DNA of 64,000 nt, taken from NCBI GenBank assembly GCA_022774865.1, contig JALFLH010000020.1, positions 1 to 64,000 on the forward strand, in the 5' to 3' direction. Each line of letters opens with the position of its first letter. Position 1 is the first letter of the stretch. The notes beneath the pieces were generated by a model, which saw only the letters and a list, made by a program, of their open reading frames with translations, made no database searches and was not told the origin of the DNA. The translations under genes and the position numbers were made by a program. Source of the stretch: Clostridiales bacterium (lineage in GTDB: Bacteria > Bacillota > Clostridia > Oscillospirales > Oscillospiraceae). Shown one piece after another: positions 33,671-42,522 of this stretch.

Positions 33671-34720
33671 ATGAAAACCTCGAAAGACCAGCCACGCCTT
33701 TTTTTCCGGATTCTGGGCGGGCTGCTTGCAGCCTGTCTGCTGCTTGCGGCCTGCGGCACTGGCGGTCATTCCGGGGAGCTGTATTCCGTAACCTATCTGA
33801 CGCTGTTTGACACCGTGACCACCATCACCGGCTGCGCGGAAAGCAGGGAGGCTTTTGACGCGCAGGCGCAGGCAATTTACGACGAGCTGCTGGACTATCA
33901 CCGGCTTTTTGATATCTATCAGAGCTACAACGGCCTCAATAACCTCAAAACCATCAACGATCAGGCGGGGGTATCTCCGGTTGAGGTGGACAGCCGGATC
34001 ATCCGCCTGCTGAAGGACTGCCGCGCCTACTATGACCTGACCGGGGGAAAGGTCAATGTGGCCATGGGCAGCGTGCTGGCACTGTGGCATCAGGCTCGCA
34101 GCGCCGGACTGGACGATCCTGCCAACGCCGCGCTGCCCGATCAGGCCGCGCTGGAGGCGGCAGCGCGGCACATATCCATTGACTGCATGATCATCAATGA
34201 GGCCGAATCCACCGTATATCTCTCCGATCCCGATGTACGGCTGGACGTGGGCGCCGTTGCCAAGGGATGGGCTGCCCAGCGGGTGGCGGAAACCGCACCG
34301 GAGGGACTGCTGCTCAGCGTGGGCGGCAATGTGGTTGCCACCGGGCCGAAAGACAGCAGCGGGACGCCGTGGGTGGTGGGAATCCGAAATCCGGACAGGG
34401 ATGACTACCTGCACACGCTGAATCTCACGGACGGCGCGGCAGTCACCAGCGGCGATTATCAGCGCTGCTATACGGTGGACGGGAAACGCTACCATCACAT
34501 CATTGACCCTGACACCCTTTTCCCTGCTGCCGGCTGGCGCTCCGTGACCATTCTGTGCGCAGATTCGGCGCTGGCCGACGCGCTCTCCACCGCCCTGTTT
34601 CTCATGCCCCGGGCGCAGGGACAGACCTTGCTGGACGCCTGCGGGGCGGAGGCCATGTGGGTGGACACCGCCGGAACGGAGTATTTCAGCCCCGGCTTCG
34701 AGGCATTCCTGCGAAGCTGA
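33671..34720 (+). CDS. apbE: FAD:protein FMN transferase (ApbE), lipoprotein
   Basis: A 349-residue exported flavinyltransferase. The signal peptide ends in a lipobox LLAACG (Cys about residue 27). The ApbE domain shows TLFDTVTTITG, VDVGAVAKGWAA and the metal-site-type DAAVTSGDYQR/HHIIDP region. It attaches FMN to Thr of exported redox proteins such as NqrC/RnfG. No such target gene lies beside it. Confidence 0.93.
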   Translation: MKTSKDQPRLFFRILGGLLAACLLLAACGTGGHSGELYSVTYLTLFDTVTTITGCAESREAFDAQAQAIYDELLDYHRLFDIYQSYNGLNNLKTINDQAGVSPVEVDSRIIRLLKDCRAYYDLTGGKVNVAMGSVLALWHQARSAGLDDPANAALPDQAALEAAARHISIDCMIINEAESTVYLSDPDVRLDVGAVAKGWAAQRVAETAPEGLLLSVGGNVVATGPKDSSGTPWVVGIRNPDRDDYLHTLNLTDGAAVTSGDYQRCYTVDGKRYHHIIDPDTLFPAAGWRSVTILCADSALADALSTALFLMPRAQGQTLLDACGAEAMWVDTAGTEYFSPGFEAFLRS

Positions 34721-34756
34721 AAAAAGGTGTATTCCGGTGCTTTTCACGGATTTTGA

Positions 34757-34785
34757 TTGCATCCTCTTTGGGAACGTGGTATACT
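34757..34785 (+). promoter_or_regulatory. Promoter of the symporter-peptidase operon
   Basis: TTGCAT and TATACT, 17-base spacer. Confidence 0.75.
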
Positions 34786-34817
34786 TTTGATATTTCAATA
34801 CCAAAGGAGTGGAAATC

Positions 34818-36203
34818 ATGAGCAGCAACACCCGCGCGGAAACACCACCCATCGGCTTTGCGGAGAAACTTGGCTTTTGTACCTTCTCCACAGCCAGCAA
34901 CGTGGTCTTTAACTTCAAGGATCTGTTTTACCTGTTTTTCCTGACCAATGTAATGGGCATCAAGATTGCCCACGCAGGTATTATCACCGCCATCGGCATT
35001 GTCTGGGACGCGGTGAACGATCCGCTGGTTGGCTTCTGGGCTGTTAACCACCGGTTCAAAAACGGAGAAATGTGCCGCCCGCTGGCACTCTGGTGCGCCG
35101 TTCCCTGGGCGATCACCACGGTGCTGATGTTTACCTGCTTCGACGTGGCCTACGGCTTGAAGCTGGGCATTGCTGTCGCGGTCTATTTTTTGTTTGAACT
35201 GTTCAATACCTTCGCGGCCATTCCCTACAACTCCATGGGTTCTCTGGCTACCAACCGGGATTCCGACCGCCGCGCCATCAATGTGGCCCGGAATCTGGGC
35301 GGCTGCATCGGTTCTGCCATTGGGGCTCTGGCGCTGTACCCGCTGCTGGGTCTCTTTGGGGGATTGGATGAAGCGGGCAACGTGCTGCAGGACAACGCAG
35401 GCCGCAGAGCCTTCTTCTTCGCCGCCATGGTCATGGGCGCCGTGTGCATCATCGGCTCTCTGGCACACTATTTTACGACCAGGGAACGCATTCACGAGCA
35501 AAAAGAGGCGGAAAGCAAAATCCGCTTCCTGGATGCCGTGAAGATGCTTCTGCACTGCCGCTCCTGGGTCATGAACGCCCTGTACGTGATTTGCTACGGA
35601 ATGCTGAATCTGCTCATCATGAGCACGATTAATTATTATGCTACCTATGTGCTCGGCTCCGCCGCCGCTGCCACGCCCATTCTGGCGGTGTTTCTGGTGA
35701 TGTCCGTCATCGCCACCCTGCTGGCAATCCCCATCGATAAAAAAATCGGCCGCAAACACACCATGATTCTATCCGCCGCGGTGTATCTGGCTGGGAAAAT
35801 CTGGTTTATTCTGGACCCCTACTCCATGGGCGCGATTTACGTCAACAGTGTTACCGTGGCGTTTTCCATGGCGCTGGCCTTTGTGTGCTTCAATACCAAC
35901 CGGAATAACATCGCCGATCTGGTGGAGTACCAGTCCGGCCGCCGGATTGACAGTCTGGTTTCCACCTGCGATAATCTGGCCGCCAAGCTGAGCAAGGCGG
36001 GCACCAACCTGCTGATGACCGGCGCGCTGGCTGCCGCCGGCTTTAACGCCGATCTTCCCGCCCAGCCCCAGACCGCCGTCAATACCATCTGCGCTCTGCT
36101 GGGCTGGGTTCCCATGCTGGTGGCTGCCGTTATGCTGGTTGTCGTCTGCTTCCATCCCATTGAGAAAGAGATGACCGCCATGGAGCGGGGGAAGGAGGCA
36201 TAA
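34818..36203 (+). CDS. GPH/MFS-type sodium-solute symporter
   Basis: A 461-residue protein with about 12 membrane segments. FAEKLGFCTFSTASNVVFN and VWDAVNDPLVGFW are typical of glycoside-pentoside-hexuronide (MelB-like) symporters, whose Asp residues couple Na+ or H+. The substrate is unknown. ATG 34818 follows AAAGGAG. The stop codon abuts the next start, so uptake and the M20 peptidase are co-produced; the cargo may be an amino-acid or peptide conjugate. Confidence 0.88.
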   Translation: MSSNTRAETPPIGFAEKLGFCTFSTASNVVFNFKDLFYLFFLTNVMGIKIAHAGIITAIGIVWDAVNDPLVGFWAVNHRFKNGEMCRPLALWCAVPWAITTVLMFTCFDVAYGLKLGIAVAVYFLFELFNTFAAIPYNSMGSLATNRDSDRRAINVARNLGGCIGSAIGALALYPLLGLFGGLDEAGNVLQDNAGRRAFFFAAMVMGAVCIIGSLAHYFTTRERIHEQKEAESKIRFLDAVKMLLHCRSWVMNALYVICYGMLNLLIMSTINYYATYVLGSAAAATPILAVFLVMSVIATLLAIPIDKKIGRKHTMILSAAVYLAGKIWFILDPYSMGAIYVNSVTVAFSMALAFVCFNTNRNNIADLVEYQSGRRIDSLVSTCDNLAAKLSKAGTNLLMTGALAAAGFNADLPAQPQTAVNTICALLGWVPMLVAAVMLVVVCFHPIEKEMTAMERGKEA

Positions 36204-37643
36204 ATGCTGTACATTCTTTTTGGCATTCTGGGCGTTTTGGCTGCGCTGCTGCTGATCGCCGTCATTCGTACCTTCGCCATCAAAGCGCCCGCCCCCGCTT
36301 CCTGTGCCACGGAAATCACTCCGGAAGAGCTTTCCCTCTGCGCCGAAAAGCTGGGCGCCATGGTGCGCGTTCCGACCGTCTCCAGACGCGAGGACGAGGA
36401 CCTGTCCGATTTTGCCCGCTATCAGGAAGAATTGAAGCGGCTTTTTCCCCTGGTTCACCAAAGCCTGAACAAAACTGTTCTGAACGGAACGCTTCTGTAC
36501 CATTGGGGAGGGAAAGACCCAACGAAAAAGCCCATTTTGCTGATGGGACATCAGGATGTGGTTCCTGCCTCCGACGAGGGCTGGTCTGTGCCCGCCTACA
36601 GCGGCCGGGTGGTGGACGGCAATCTCTATGGCCGTGGCGCACTGGACTGCAAGAGCACCATGTTCGTGGAGCTGGAAGCGGTGGAAGAGCTGCTGGCCGA
36701 GGGCTTCACGCCTCCCTGCGACATGTATCTGGAATACTCCATCAACGAGGAAACCGGCGGCGACGGCGCCGCGTCCGCCGTACGGTATCTGAAGGAAAAG
36801 GGAATTCAGCTTGCACTGGTTATCGACGAAGGCGGCGCGGTGATCGACAAAGCGGTAGAGGGAATGGATCGTCCCTACGCCGTTATCGGCATTATGGAAA
36901 AGGGCTATATGGATGTGAAAATTACCGCCCGGGGCAAGGGTGGTCACAGCTCCACCCCGCCCCGGAACACGCCGGCCGCCCGGCTGTTTGCGTTTGCCAA
37001 TGAGATTGAGCGCAGGCGTCCTTTCAAAAAGGCCCTTCTGCCCGAGGTAAAGGAAATGTTCGCCAGAATGGCGCCCTCCTTCTCCTTCCCACTGCGTCTG
37101 GTGCTGGGCAACCTCTGGCTGTTCCAGCCGCTGGTGATGGTTCTGATGCCCAAGGTGTCCCCCTTCGGCGAGGCGGTCATGGCCACCACCTGCTGCTTTA
37201 CCATGATGCGTGGTTCCGACGCCGCCAATGTAATTCCAAAAGAGCCGTATCTGGTGGCGAATCTGCGCACCAGCGTCCAGCAGGACTGCGAGGCATCTCT
37301 GGCCGTCCTGAGAAAATACGCGGACAAGTACGATCTGGAACTGGAGGTGTTGATGCAGCGGGACGCTTCTCCGGTGTCCAATATCCACTCCAAAGAGTAC
37401 GCCTACCTGACGGAATGCATTGCCAAACAGTTTCCGGACGCGGGGATTGCCCCCTTTGTCATCATGGGTGGCACCGACTGCCGCCACTTCCACGCGCTCA
37501 CCGAGAACGCACTGCGCTTTTGCCCCACCCGGATGACCTCCGCCCAGTCCGCCAGTTGCCATGCGGTGGATGAAAATGTCACGGTTTCCACGCTGGCAGA
37601 AGGTGTGCGGTTCTTCAAGATGTTCCTGAAGGGGTACGAATGA
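36204..37643 (+). CDS. M20 metallopeptidase, PM20D1/carboxypeptidase S-like
   Basis: A 479-residue protein with an N-terminal membrane anchor (residues 2-22). The M20 zinc site is visible in LLMGHQDVVP, GRGALDCKS and the catalytic Glu pair in SINEETGGDG. The length and anchor resemble PM20D1/Cps1 carboxypeptidases, which cleave N-acyl amino acids or dipeptides. It begins at the base after the symporter stop. Confidence 0.9.
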   Translation: MLYILFGILGVLAALLLIAVIRTFAIKAPAPASCATEITPEELSLCAEKLGAMVRVPTVSRREDEDLSDFARYQEELKRLFPLVHQSLNKTVLNGTLLYHWGGKDPTKKPILLMGHQDVVPASDEGWSVPAYSGRVVDGNLYGRGALDCKSTMFVELEAVEELLAEGFTPPCDMYLEYSINEETGGDGAASAVRYLKEKGIQLALVIDEGGAVIDKAVEGMDRPYAVIGIMEKGYMDVKITARGKGGHSSTPPRNTPAARLFAFANEIERRRPFKKALLPEVKEMFARMAPSFSFPLRLVLGNLWLFQPLVMVLMPKVSPFGEAVMATTCCFTMMRGSDAANVIPKEPYLVANLRTSVQQDCEASLAVLRKYADKYDLELEVLMQRDASPVSNIHSKEYAYLTECIAKQFPDAGIAPFVIMGGTDCRHFHALTENALRFCPTRMTSAQSASCHAVDENVTVSTLAEGVRFFKMFLKGYE

Positions 37644-37855
37644 TCAAGAACAGGGGCGCTTTTCCAAATGGGGGAAGCGCCTCAGCCAGCCATAAGATTC
37701 CGTTTTTGAAAAAACGGCTCGTCGCTTTGCTGCTCATACCCTTGCAAAGCGAATCAGCAGCATAACGACTACCGTATGGATTGCGAACGAATCAGAACCT
37801 CCCAAGAAGTAAGTTCCCTTCAGTAAGACAAATACGCAATTGCAGAGAAAAGTAC
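37644..37855. other. Intergenic stretch
   Basis: An imperfect hairpin (GGCGCTTTTCC/GGGGAAGCGCC near 37655-37682) could end the preceding operon, though no T-run follows. No gene or clear promoter was seen in the rest. Confidence 0.4.
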
Positions 37856-38401
37856 ATGAAATACTGTCAACAGATTGTTTTGAAAAACGGAAAAACCGCA
37901 GTGCTGAGAAATGGTGTGGCATCTGACGGAAGCGCGGTGTTTGAAAATTTCAACCGGACGCATGCAGAAACAGATTTCCTGCTTTCCTATCCAGATGAAA
38001 ACAGCTTTGATTCCGAAAAAGAAGGCCAGTTTCTGGAGCAAAAAACAGCCAGCACGCATGAAATTGAACTGATCGCTTTTGTGGATGGAAAGGTTGCCGG
38101 AACCGCCGGAATTGAAGCGGTCGGAACAAAGGATAAGGTCAGGCATCGCGCGGAGTTTGGTATCAGCGTGCTGAAGGAATACTGGGGTCTGGGAATCGGC
38201 AGGGCGTTGCTGGAAGCCTGCATAAAATGCGCGAAAGAGGCAGGATATGCCCAACTGGAATTGACTGTGGTTGCGGAGAATGCAAGAGCCATTGCATTAT
38301 ACCAAAAAGCGGGGTTTGTAGAATACGGACGAAATCCCCGTGGATTCCATTCCCGGATAAGCGGATTCCAGGAAGTCGTTTATATGCTTTTGAAGCTGTA
38401 G
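37856..38401 (+). CDS. GNAT-family N-acetyltransferase
   Basis: A 181-residue acetyltransferase. The acetyl-CoA loop lies in LKEYWGLGIGRALLEACI (about residues 108-125), and the C-terminal strand is VVAENARAIALYQKAGFVEYG. The acceptor is unknown. ATG 37856 follows AGAGAAAAG at fair spacing; the frame to 37781 has no better start. Confidence 0.87.
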   Translation: MKYCQQIVLKNGKTAVLRNGVASDGSAVFENFNRTHAETDFLLSYPDENSFDSEKEGQFLEQKTASTHEIELIAFVDGKVAGTAGIEAVGTKDKVRHRAEFGISVLKEYWGLGIGRALLEACIKCAKEAGYAQLELTVVAENARAIALYQKAGFVEYGRNPRGFHSRISGFQEVVYMLLKL

Positions 38402-38479
38402 GCTGATAACTTCCGATTTTGAAACCGACATATCGGGATTTACCGTGAAAGAAAGCGGCAAAGAAAATACTCATACTCT

Positions 38480-38521
38480 GGACGTCCCCCGCTTCCCTCT
38501 TGCAATGGAAGCGGGGGACGT
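38480..38521. repeat. Perfect 15-bp inverted repeat hairpin
   Basis: ACGTCCCCCGCTTCC and GGAAGCGGGGGACGT are separated by about 10 bases. No T-run follows on either strand, so it is either an atypical terminator or a stabilising or mobile-element structure. It lies between the GNAT gene and the next promoter. Confidence 0.7.
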
Positions 38522-38569
38522 GGTATAGTAGGAGTAAAAGAAGATAGATTTCCTGAACCTTTAAGAGCC

Positions 38570-38598
38570 TTGACCCGTCTGGTGCAGAATGGTAAAAT
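38570..38598 (+). promoter_or_regulatory. Promoter of the receiver-LRR gene
   Basis: TTGACC and TAAAAT, 17-base spacer, 33 bases before the start. Confidence 0.75.
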
Positions 38599-38631
38599 AA
38601 AATAGGGATTTTTAAGAGAGGAGGAGAAAAG

Positions 38632-39207
38632 ATGGTACGTATTGCTTTGGTGGAGGATGACCCGATATACAGAAATCAGCTCAAGGAGTATCTTGCCCGG
38701 TATGAAAAGGAATCGGCGGAAAAAATCCGCATAACAACCTTTACCGACGGGGATGAGATTGCCATCGGCTATCGGGCGGAGTACGACATTATTCTCATGG
38801 ACATTGAGATGAATTACATGGACGGAATGACCGCCGCAGAGGAAATCCGCCGGCTGGATCCGGAGGTGGTCATCATCTTTATCACCAACAGTCCCCAATA
38901 TGCCATCAAGGGTTATCAGAACCTGCCGGTGACGGCCATCGCTCCCGGCGCCTTTGCCGGGGCGGAAAAGCTGGAGGAAATCACCCTCCAGACGGGAATC
39001 CGCGCCATCGGTGACGGCGCGTTCCGGGGGTGTGGCAGCTTAATGAGAATCATTCTGGAATCTGTGGTGCCCTCGGAATGCCGGGTGGGGCAGAAGCTGC
39101 TGGAGGGAACCGAGGCCAATGTGTATGTCCCCGCTGAAACCCTGTCTGCCTACCGGACGGATTACTTCTGGTCAATCTTCGGCAGCCGGGTTCGGCCGGC
39201 TGTATAG
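38632..39207 (+). CDS. Truncated response-regulator receiver fused to BspA-type leucine-rich repeats
   Basis: A 191-residue chimera. Residues 1-100 are a LytTR-type receiver start: acidic pair VEDDP, phospho-acceptor Asp in IILMDIEM and a switch Thr in FITNSPQYAIKGY. The frame then leaves the receiver before the conserved Lys strand (normally DYVLKP) and any DNA-binding domain. It continues as BspA/LRR_5 repeats (ITLQTGIRAIGDGAFRGC) with the usual cap (VYVPAETLSAYRTDYFW). BspA repeats are normally in surface proteins, yet no signal peptide exists here. The ribosome site (GAGGAGG) and promoter look intact. It may be a deletion-born fusion or a new regulator. Confidence 0.82.
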   Translation: MVRIALVEDDPIYRNQLKEYLARYEKESAEKIRITTFTDGDEIAIGYRAEYDIILMDIEMNYMDGMTAAEEIRRLDPEVVIIFITNSPQYAIKGYQNLPVTAIAPGAFAGAEKLEEITLQTGIRAIGDGAFRGCGSLMRIILESVVPSECRVGQKLLEGTEANVYVPAETLSAYRTDYFWSIFGSRVRPAV

Positions 39208-39219
39208 GAAAATGATAAA

Positions 39220-39259
39220 GCCGCATCCGGGGTTTCCCCCGGATGCGGCAGCGCTTTTT
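39220..39259 (+). terminator. Terminator after the receiver-LRR gene
   Basis: GCCGCATCCGGGG (39220-39232) and CCCCGGATGCGGC (39237-39249), loop TTTC, then a TTTTT tract at 39255. Confidence 0.88.
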
Positions 39260-39294
39260 GAAAGCCGAAACAGGAAAAAACCCTGGCTTCTTTT

Positions 39295-39687
39295 TCAGCG
39301 TAGTCTCTCCTTCAGTTGGAGTATTTTTGCTTCGATCTGCCAGATGGTCTCCATAAAAACCGTATCCGGCTGCCCGGTTGGGTCCTGCAAACCCCAGTCC
39401 TCCCGTAATTGGCAAGGCAGAAACGGGCACTTCACATTGCAGCCCATGGTAATCACCACATCCACCGGCGGCAGGTCGGACAGCAGCTTGCTGTGCTGTC
39501 CTTCGGCCTCCATGTCGATGTGATACAGCGCTTTCATCAGCCGTACCGCGTCGGGATTGATGCGGTCCTTCCGCTCCGTTCCGGCGGAATAGCTTTCAAA
39601 CACATCTGCCGCCAAATGCCGTCCCAACGCCTCCGCGATCTGACTGCGGCAGGAGTTGTGAACGCAGATAAAGGCTACCTTCTGCAT
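39295..39687 (-). CDS. arsC: Arsenate reductase, thioredoxin-coupled ArsC
   Basis: A 130-residue low-molecular-weight phosphatase-fold enzyme that reduces arsenate to arsenite. It has the P-loop CVHNSCRS (about residues 8-15) and resolving Cys in MGCNVKCPFLPC. ATG 39687 starts 2 bases after the preceding stop. It is last in a permease-thioredoxin-arsC operon. Confidence 0.92.
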   Translation of the reverse strand: MQKVAFICVHNSCRSQIAEALGRHLAADVFESYSAGTERKDRINPDAVRLMKALYHIDMEAEGQHSKLLSDLPPVDVVITMGCNVKCPFLPCQLREDWGLQDPTGQPDTVFMETIWQIEAKILQLKERLR

Positions 39688-39688
39688 A

Positions 39689-40060
39689 TCAGCATCCCAG
39701 CTTGCGCAGAAGCTTTTCCACATCGGAAGCCTTCAAGACCTTACCCATGGAGACAACTTGTTCGTTGACGACGATGGCGGGCATGGACATCACGCCGTAG
39801 CCCATGACCTTTTCCATATCAGTGATATACTCCACCTCGATGTTCAGCCCCATGGCCTTGACAGCGGCTTTCACGTTCTCGTACTGCTCATGGCAGGATT
39901 TGCAGCCCGCACCCAGGACTTTAACGCAGCAGATACCATCCACGGGGGCGCCGCAGCAGGTTTTTGGGGATTCTTCCGCTTTCGCAGCGGAGCCGCAGCA
40001 ACAGGCGGGAGCCTTTTTTTCTTCATCCTTCTTTTTCCCAAAATTGAACAGTGCCATCAT
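39689..40060 (-). CDS. Cys-rich head fused to a redox-active thioredoxin-like domain
   Basis: A 123-residue protein. An N-terminal Cys-rich segment (APACCCGSA, KTCCGAPVDGICC) precedes a thioredoxin_3 domain whose active site is GCKSCHEQY. Such small disulfide proteins accompany ArsP/YraQ permeases. The extra Cys may bind arsenite or metal; that is inference. It is coupled to arsC. Confidence 0.85.
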   Translation of the reverse strand: MMALFNFGKKKDEEKKAPACCCGSAAKAEESPKTCCGAPVDGICCVKVLGAGCKSCHEQYENVKAAVKAMGLNIEVEYITDMEKVMGYGVMSMPAIVVNEQVVSMGKVLKASDVEKLLRKLGC

Positions 40061-40070
40061 AATACCTCCA

Positions 40071-41084
40071 TTAAATTAGAATAGGTTGAATTGCGTTGAA
40101 GAAATAGCCAACGACAATAATACCGACGGTACAGATTGCGATAAAGATCCCCAGCAGCTTCGCCTTTACAGCCTTGCGGAGCATAATCAGAGAGGGAAGG
40201 GATAAGGTGGTAACGGCCATCATAAAGGACAGGACGACGCCCAACTGCGCTCCCTTTGCCAGCAGCGCCTCCGCAATGGGAATGGTGCCGAAGATATCAG
40301 CGTACATGGGGATGCCGGCGATGGTGGAGATGATGACGCCAAAGGGATTACCGGAGCCGAGAATCTTGATAATCCATTCTTCCGGAATCCAGTTATGGAT
40401 GACCGCGCCGATGCCCACGCCGATCAACACATAGGGCGCGACCTTTTTAGCGGTGGATACCACTTGCTCCCAGGCATATTTCATACGATCCTTGAAGTGC
40501 AGTTCTTTCTGGGGAATATCCATGGCTTTGCCGTTTCGGATGAATTCCTCCACCTGATTTTCCAGGTGCAGCTTCTCAATCAGTGTTCCCCCCGACACGG
40601 CAATCGCCAGCCCCAGCACCACATAGACGGTTGCGACCTTCCAGCCGAAGATGCTCATCAGCAGTACCAGACTGCCCAAATCCACCATGGGAGAGGAAAT
40701 CAGGAACGAGAAAGTCACGCCCAGCGGAAGTCCTGCGCTGGTAAAGCCGATGAACAGCGGGATGGAGGAACAGGAGCAGAAGGGTGTAACTGTGCCGAGA
40801 AGTGCCGCTACGCAGTTGGCACCGATACCGCGGAAGCGACCCAGAATCTTTTTTGACCGTTCCGGTGGGAAATAGCTCTGGATGTAAGAGATCATCAGGA
40901 TCAGCACACCCAGCAACACCATAATTTTGATACAGTCGTAGAAGAAAAACTGGATGCTGCCGCCGATTCTGCCGGAGGCGTCCAAGCCGGTGGCTTCCAC
41001 CATGTTGCCAATCAGCCGGTTCAGCCATTTCATGCCGAGGACTTCATTTTGAAAGAAATCCCAGACGGTTTTCAATACTTCCAT
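40071..41084 (-). CDS. ArsP/YraQ-type permease
   Basis: A 337-residue membrane protein with about eight to ten helices. TPFCSCSSIPLFIGFTSAG is the Cys-containing signature of the YraQ/ArsP permease family, which exports trivalent organoarsenicals or similar. A second half repeat (GNPFGVIISTIAGIPMYAD) is seen. AAGGAG precedes the start. A weak promoter (TTGACA near 41116) may drive it separately from arsR. Confidence 0.88.
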   Translation of the reverse strand: MEVLKTVWDFFQNEVLGMKWLNRLIGNMVEATGLDASGRIGGSIQFFFYDCIKIMVLLGVLILMISYIQSYFPPERSKKILGRFRGIGANCVAALLGTVTPFCSCSSIPLFIGFTSAGLPLGVTFSFLISSPMVDLGSLVLLMSIFGWKVATVYVVLGLAIAVSGGTLIEKLHLENQVEEFIRNGKAMDIPQKELHFKDRMKYAWEQVVSTAKKVAPYVLIGVGIGAVIHNWIPEEWIIKILGSGNPFGVIISTIAGIPMYADIFGTIPIAEALLAKGAQLGVVLSFMMAVTTLSLPSLIMLRKAVKAKLLGIFIAICTVGIIVVGYFFNAIQPILI

Positions 41085-41165
41085 TGAATACTCCTTTTCA
41101 ATATCGTTAAATTCGAATCTGTCAATATATAGAGGATGCTGTAAGCCGTGCTTGGGGGAATTCCT

Positions 41166-41474
41166 TTATTCTCCGCAGCACGGCTCGTTTTCGCGGGTGG
41201 GGTTGGCGGTGGTCAACTCGGTCAGATACTCTTTGGCAATCCGGACACCCTCGGCAGAAATGGAATAGTGCATCCACTTGCCTTCCTTGCGTCCCGTCAC
41301 GATGCCCGAATCGCAGAGGATCTTCATGTGGTGGGACAGGGTGGGCTGGCTGATGCTCATTTCCTCCAGCAGTTTGCAGGCGCACTTTTCGCCGCCGCGC
41401 AGCAGCTTCAGGATGCGAATGCGGTTTTCATCGCAGAACGCCTTGAAGATTAAAGCTGTCTTTCGCTCATCCAT
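41166..41474 (-). CDS. arsR: ArsR-family metalloregulator
   Basis: A 102-residue winged-helix repressor. The metal-sensing Cys pair is in GEKCACKLLEEM, in the place of the ELCVCDL arsenic site, and a further CC occurs in the tail EPCCGE. The recognition helix is ISQPTLSHHMKIL. ATG 41474 follows GGGAGG; the frame to 41600 includes the promoter. It would release the arsenic operon when arsenite binds. Confidence 0.92.
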   Translation of the reverse strand: MDERKTALIFKAFCDENRIRILKLLRGGEKCACKLLEEMSISQPTLSHHMKILCDSGIVTGRKEGKWMHYSISAEGVRIAKEYLTELTTANPTRENEPCCGE

Positions 41475-41502
41475 GGCGCGCCTCCCATCGTAGTTTGTCC
41501 AT

Positions 41503-41531
41503 ATTATATGTGACAGATTGATCTTTGTCAA
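41503..41531 (-). promoter_or_regulatory. Promoter of arsR
   Basis: Minus-strand TTGACA (41531-41526) and TATAAT (41508-41503), 17-base spacer. AATCTGTCA.ATATA within it recurs, in the opposite orientation, in front of the permease near 41114-41129, a candidate ArsR site. Confidence 0.8.
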
Positions 41532-41681
41532 TGGGTTAAGCGCTCCAGATTTTATCGCAAAATTCAAAAGGGGTGAGGTAAGGGAGACTCGAAATGACAT
41601 TACAATTGGTTTGGTTCAATAAAATCTGCTATCCAAATTTGGACAGATGATACAAAATTGCATCGAGAGGAGAAAAAACGA

Positions 41682-41722
41682 TTGACAGATGCTACATATT
41701 CTGATATCATGTTGTCATAACA
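41682..41722 (+). promoter_or_regulatory. gntR promoter with overlapping operator
   Basis: TTGACA (41682-41687), 17 bases, TATCAT (41705-41710). The operator TATCATG-TTGT-CATAACA (41705-41722) covers the -10 box; its arms read TRTYATG/CATRAYA. The same sequence recurs at 42523-42540. Confidence 0.8.
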
Positions 41723-41735
41723 AGGAAGCAAAAGG

Positions 41736-42458
41736 ATGTTGGATGGTATGAAGGCTGCGCCGAGATACTCTCAGATTATCAGCTATTATCAGTCCCTGAT
41801 CGAATCCGGCAAGCTGACGGAAGGCGAAAAAATACCAACAGAGGAAGCAATTGGGGAGCTGTTTGGTGTAAGCCGCATTACCGTCCGTCAGGCGCTGGAT
41901 GGCCTTGCCCAAGGTGGATATATCTACAAAGTCCAGGGGAAAGGCAGCTTCGTTTCGGCGAAAAAAGCGGGAATGCAGCTAAACCACCTGATTGGATTCA
42001 GCGATGAGATGCGCGGCATCGGTATGACACCTTCGACCGTGCTGATTGACCAATGCCTGACGGCACCCAATGAAGCGGTAGCTGCGGCACTTGGGCTGGA
42101 TGCATCCCAAAAAGTCTACCTGATTTCCAGAGTCCGGTGTGCTGATGAGATTCCCATGGCGGTTGAGAAGGTCTGTCTCCCTTTCAGCCGGTTTGCCGGA
42201 ATTGAAACCCAGGATTTGAGTCAATCCTTGTACGCTCTCCTGAAACAGCGTTATGGCTGTGAACCTTACAAAGCTGTGCAGAGCATTCAGGCGGGGCTTG
42301 CCAATTCTTCTGATGCGAAACTTCTGCAAATCAAAGTAGGGGGGCCGGTTTTGCGGATTACCCGAACGGCCTTTGACAGCAATGATGTTCCCTTTGAATA
42401 CACGGAGTCCGTGTACCGGGGTGATAAATACGTGTTCAATGTCACGCTGAAAAAATAA
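41736..42458 (+). CDS. GntR/HutC-family regulator of the sugar operon
   Basis: A 240-residue regulator. The winged helix (about residues 10-72, PTEEAIGELFGVSRITVRQA) is followed by a UTRA ligand domain (about 95-235), which usually senses a phosphorylated sugar or similar small molecule. AAGGAAG precedes ATG 41736 by 7 bases. It lies upstream of the transporter operon and has one operator on its own promoter and one after its stop, suggesting auto-repression and control of the operon. Confidence 0.92.
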   Translation: MLDGMKAAPRYSQIISYYQSLIESGKLTEGEKIPTEEAIGELFGVSRITVRQALDGLAQGGYIYKVQGKGSFVSAKKAGMQLNHLIGFSDEMRGIGMTPSTVLIDQCLTAPNEAVAAALGLDASQKVYLISRVRCADEIPMAVEKVCLPFSRFAGIETQDLSQSLYALLKQRYGCEPYKAVQSIQAGLANSSDAKLLQIKVGGPVLRITRTAFDSNDVPFEYTESVYRGDKYVFNVTLKK

Positions 42459-42522
42459 ATAGATTTGATCGCTGTCTGGCTTGCCAAGGCAAGCCGGACG
42501 AGCGAAAAAATATGTAATAAAA

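Noticed and set aside
35769-37562. A 597-residue open frame antisense to the symporter and peptidase
   Set aside because: It spans two well-supported genes, and its composition is that of an antisense shadow.
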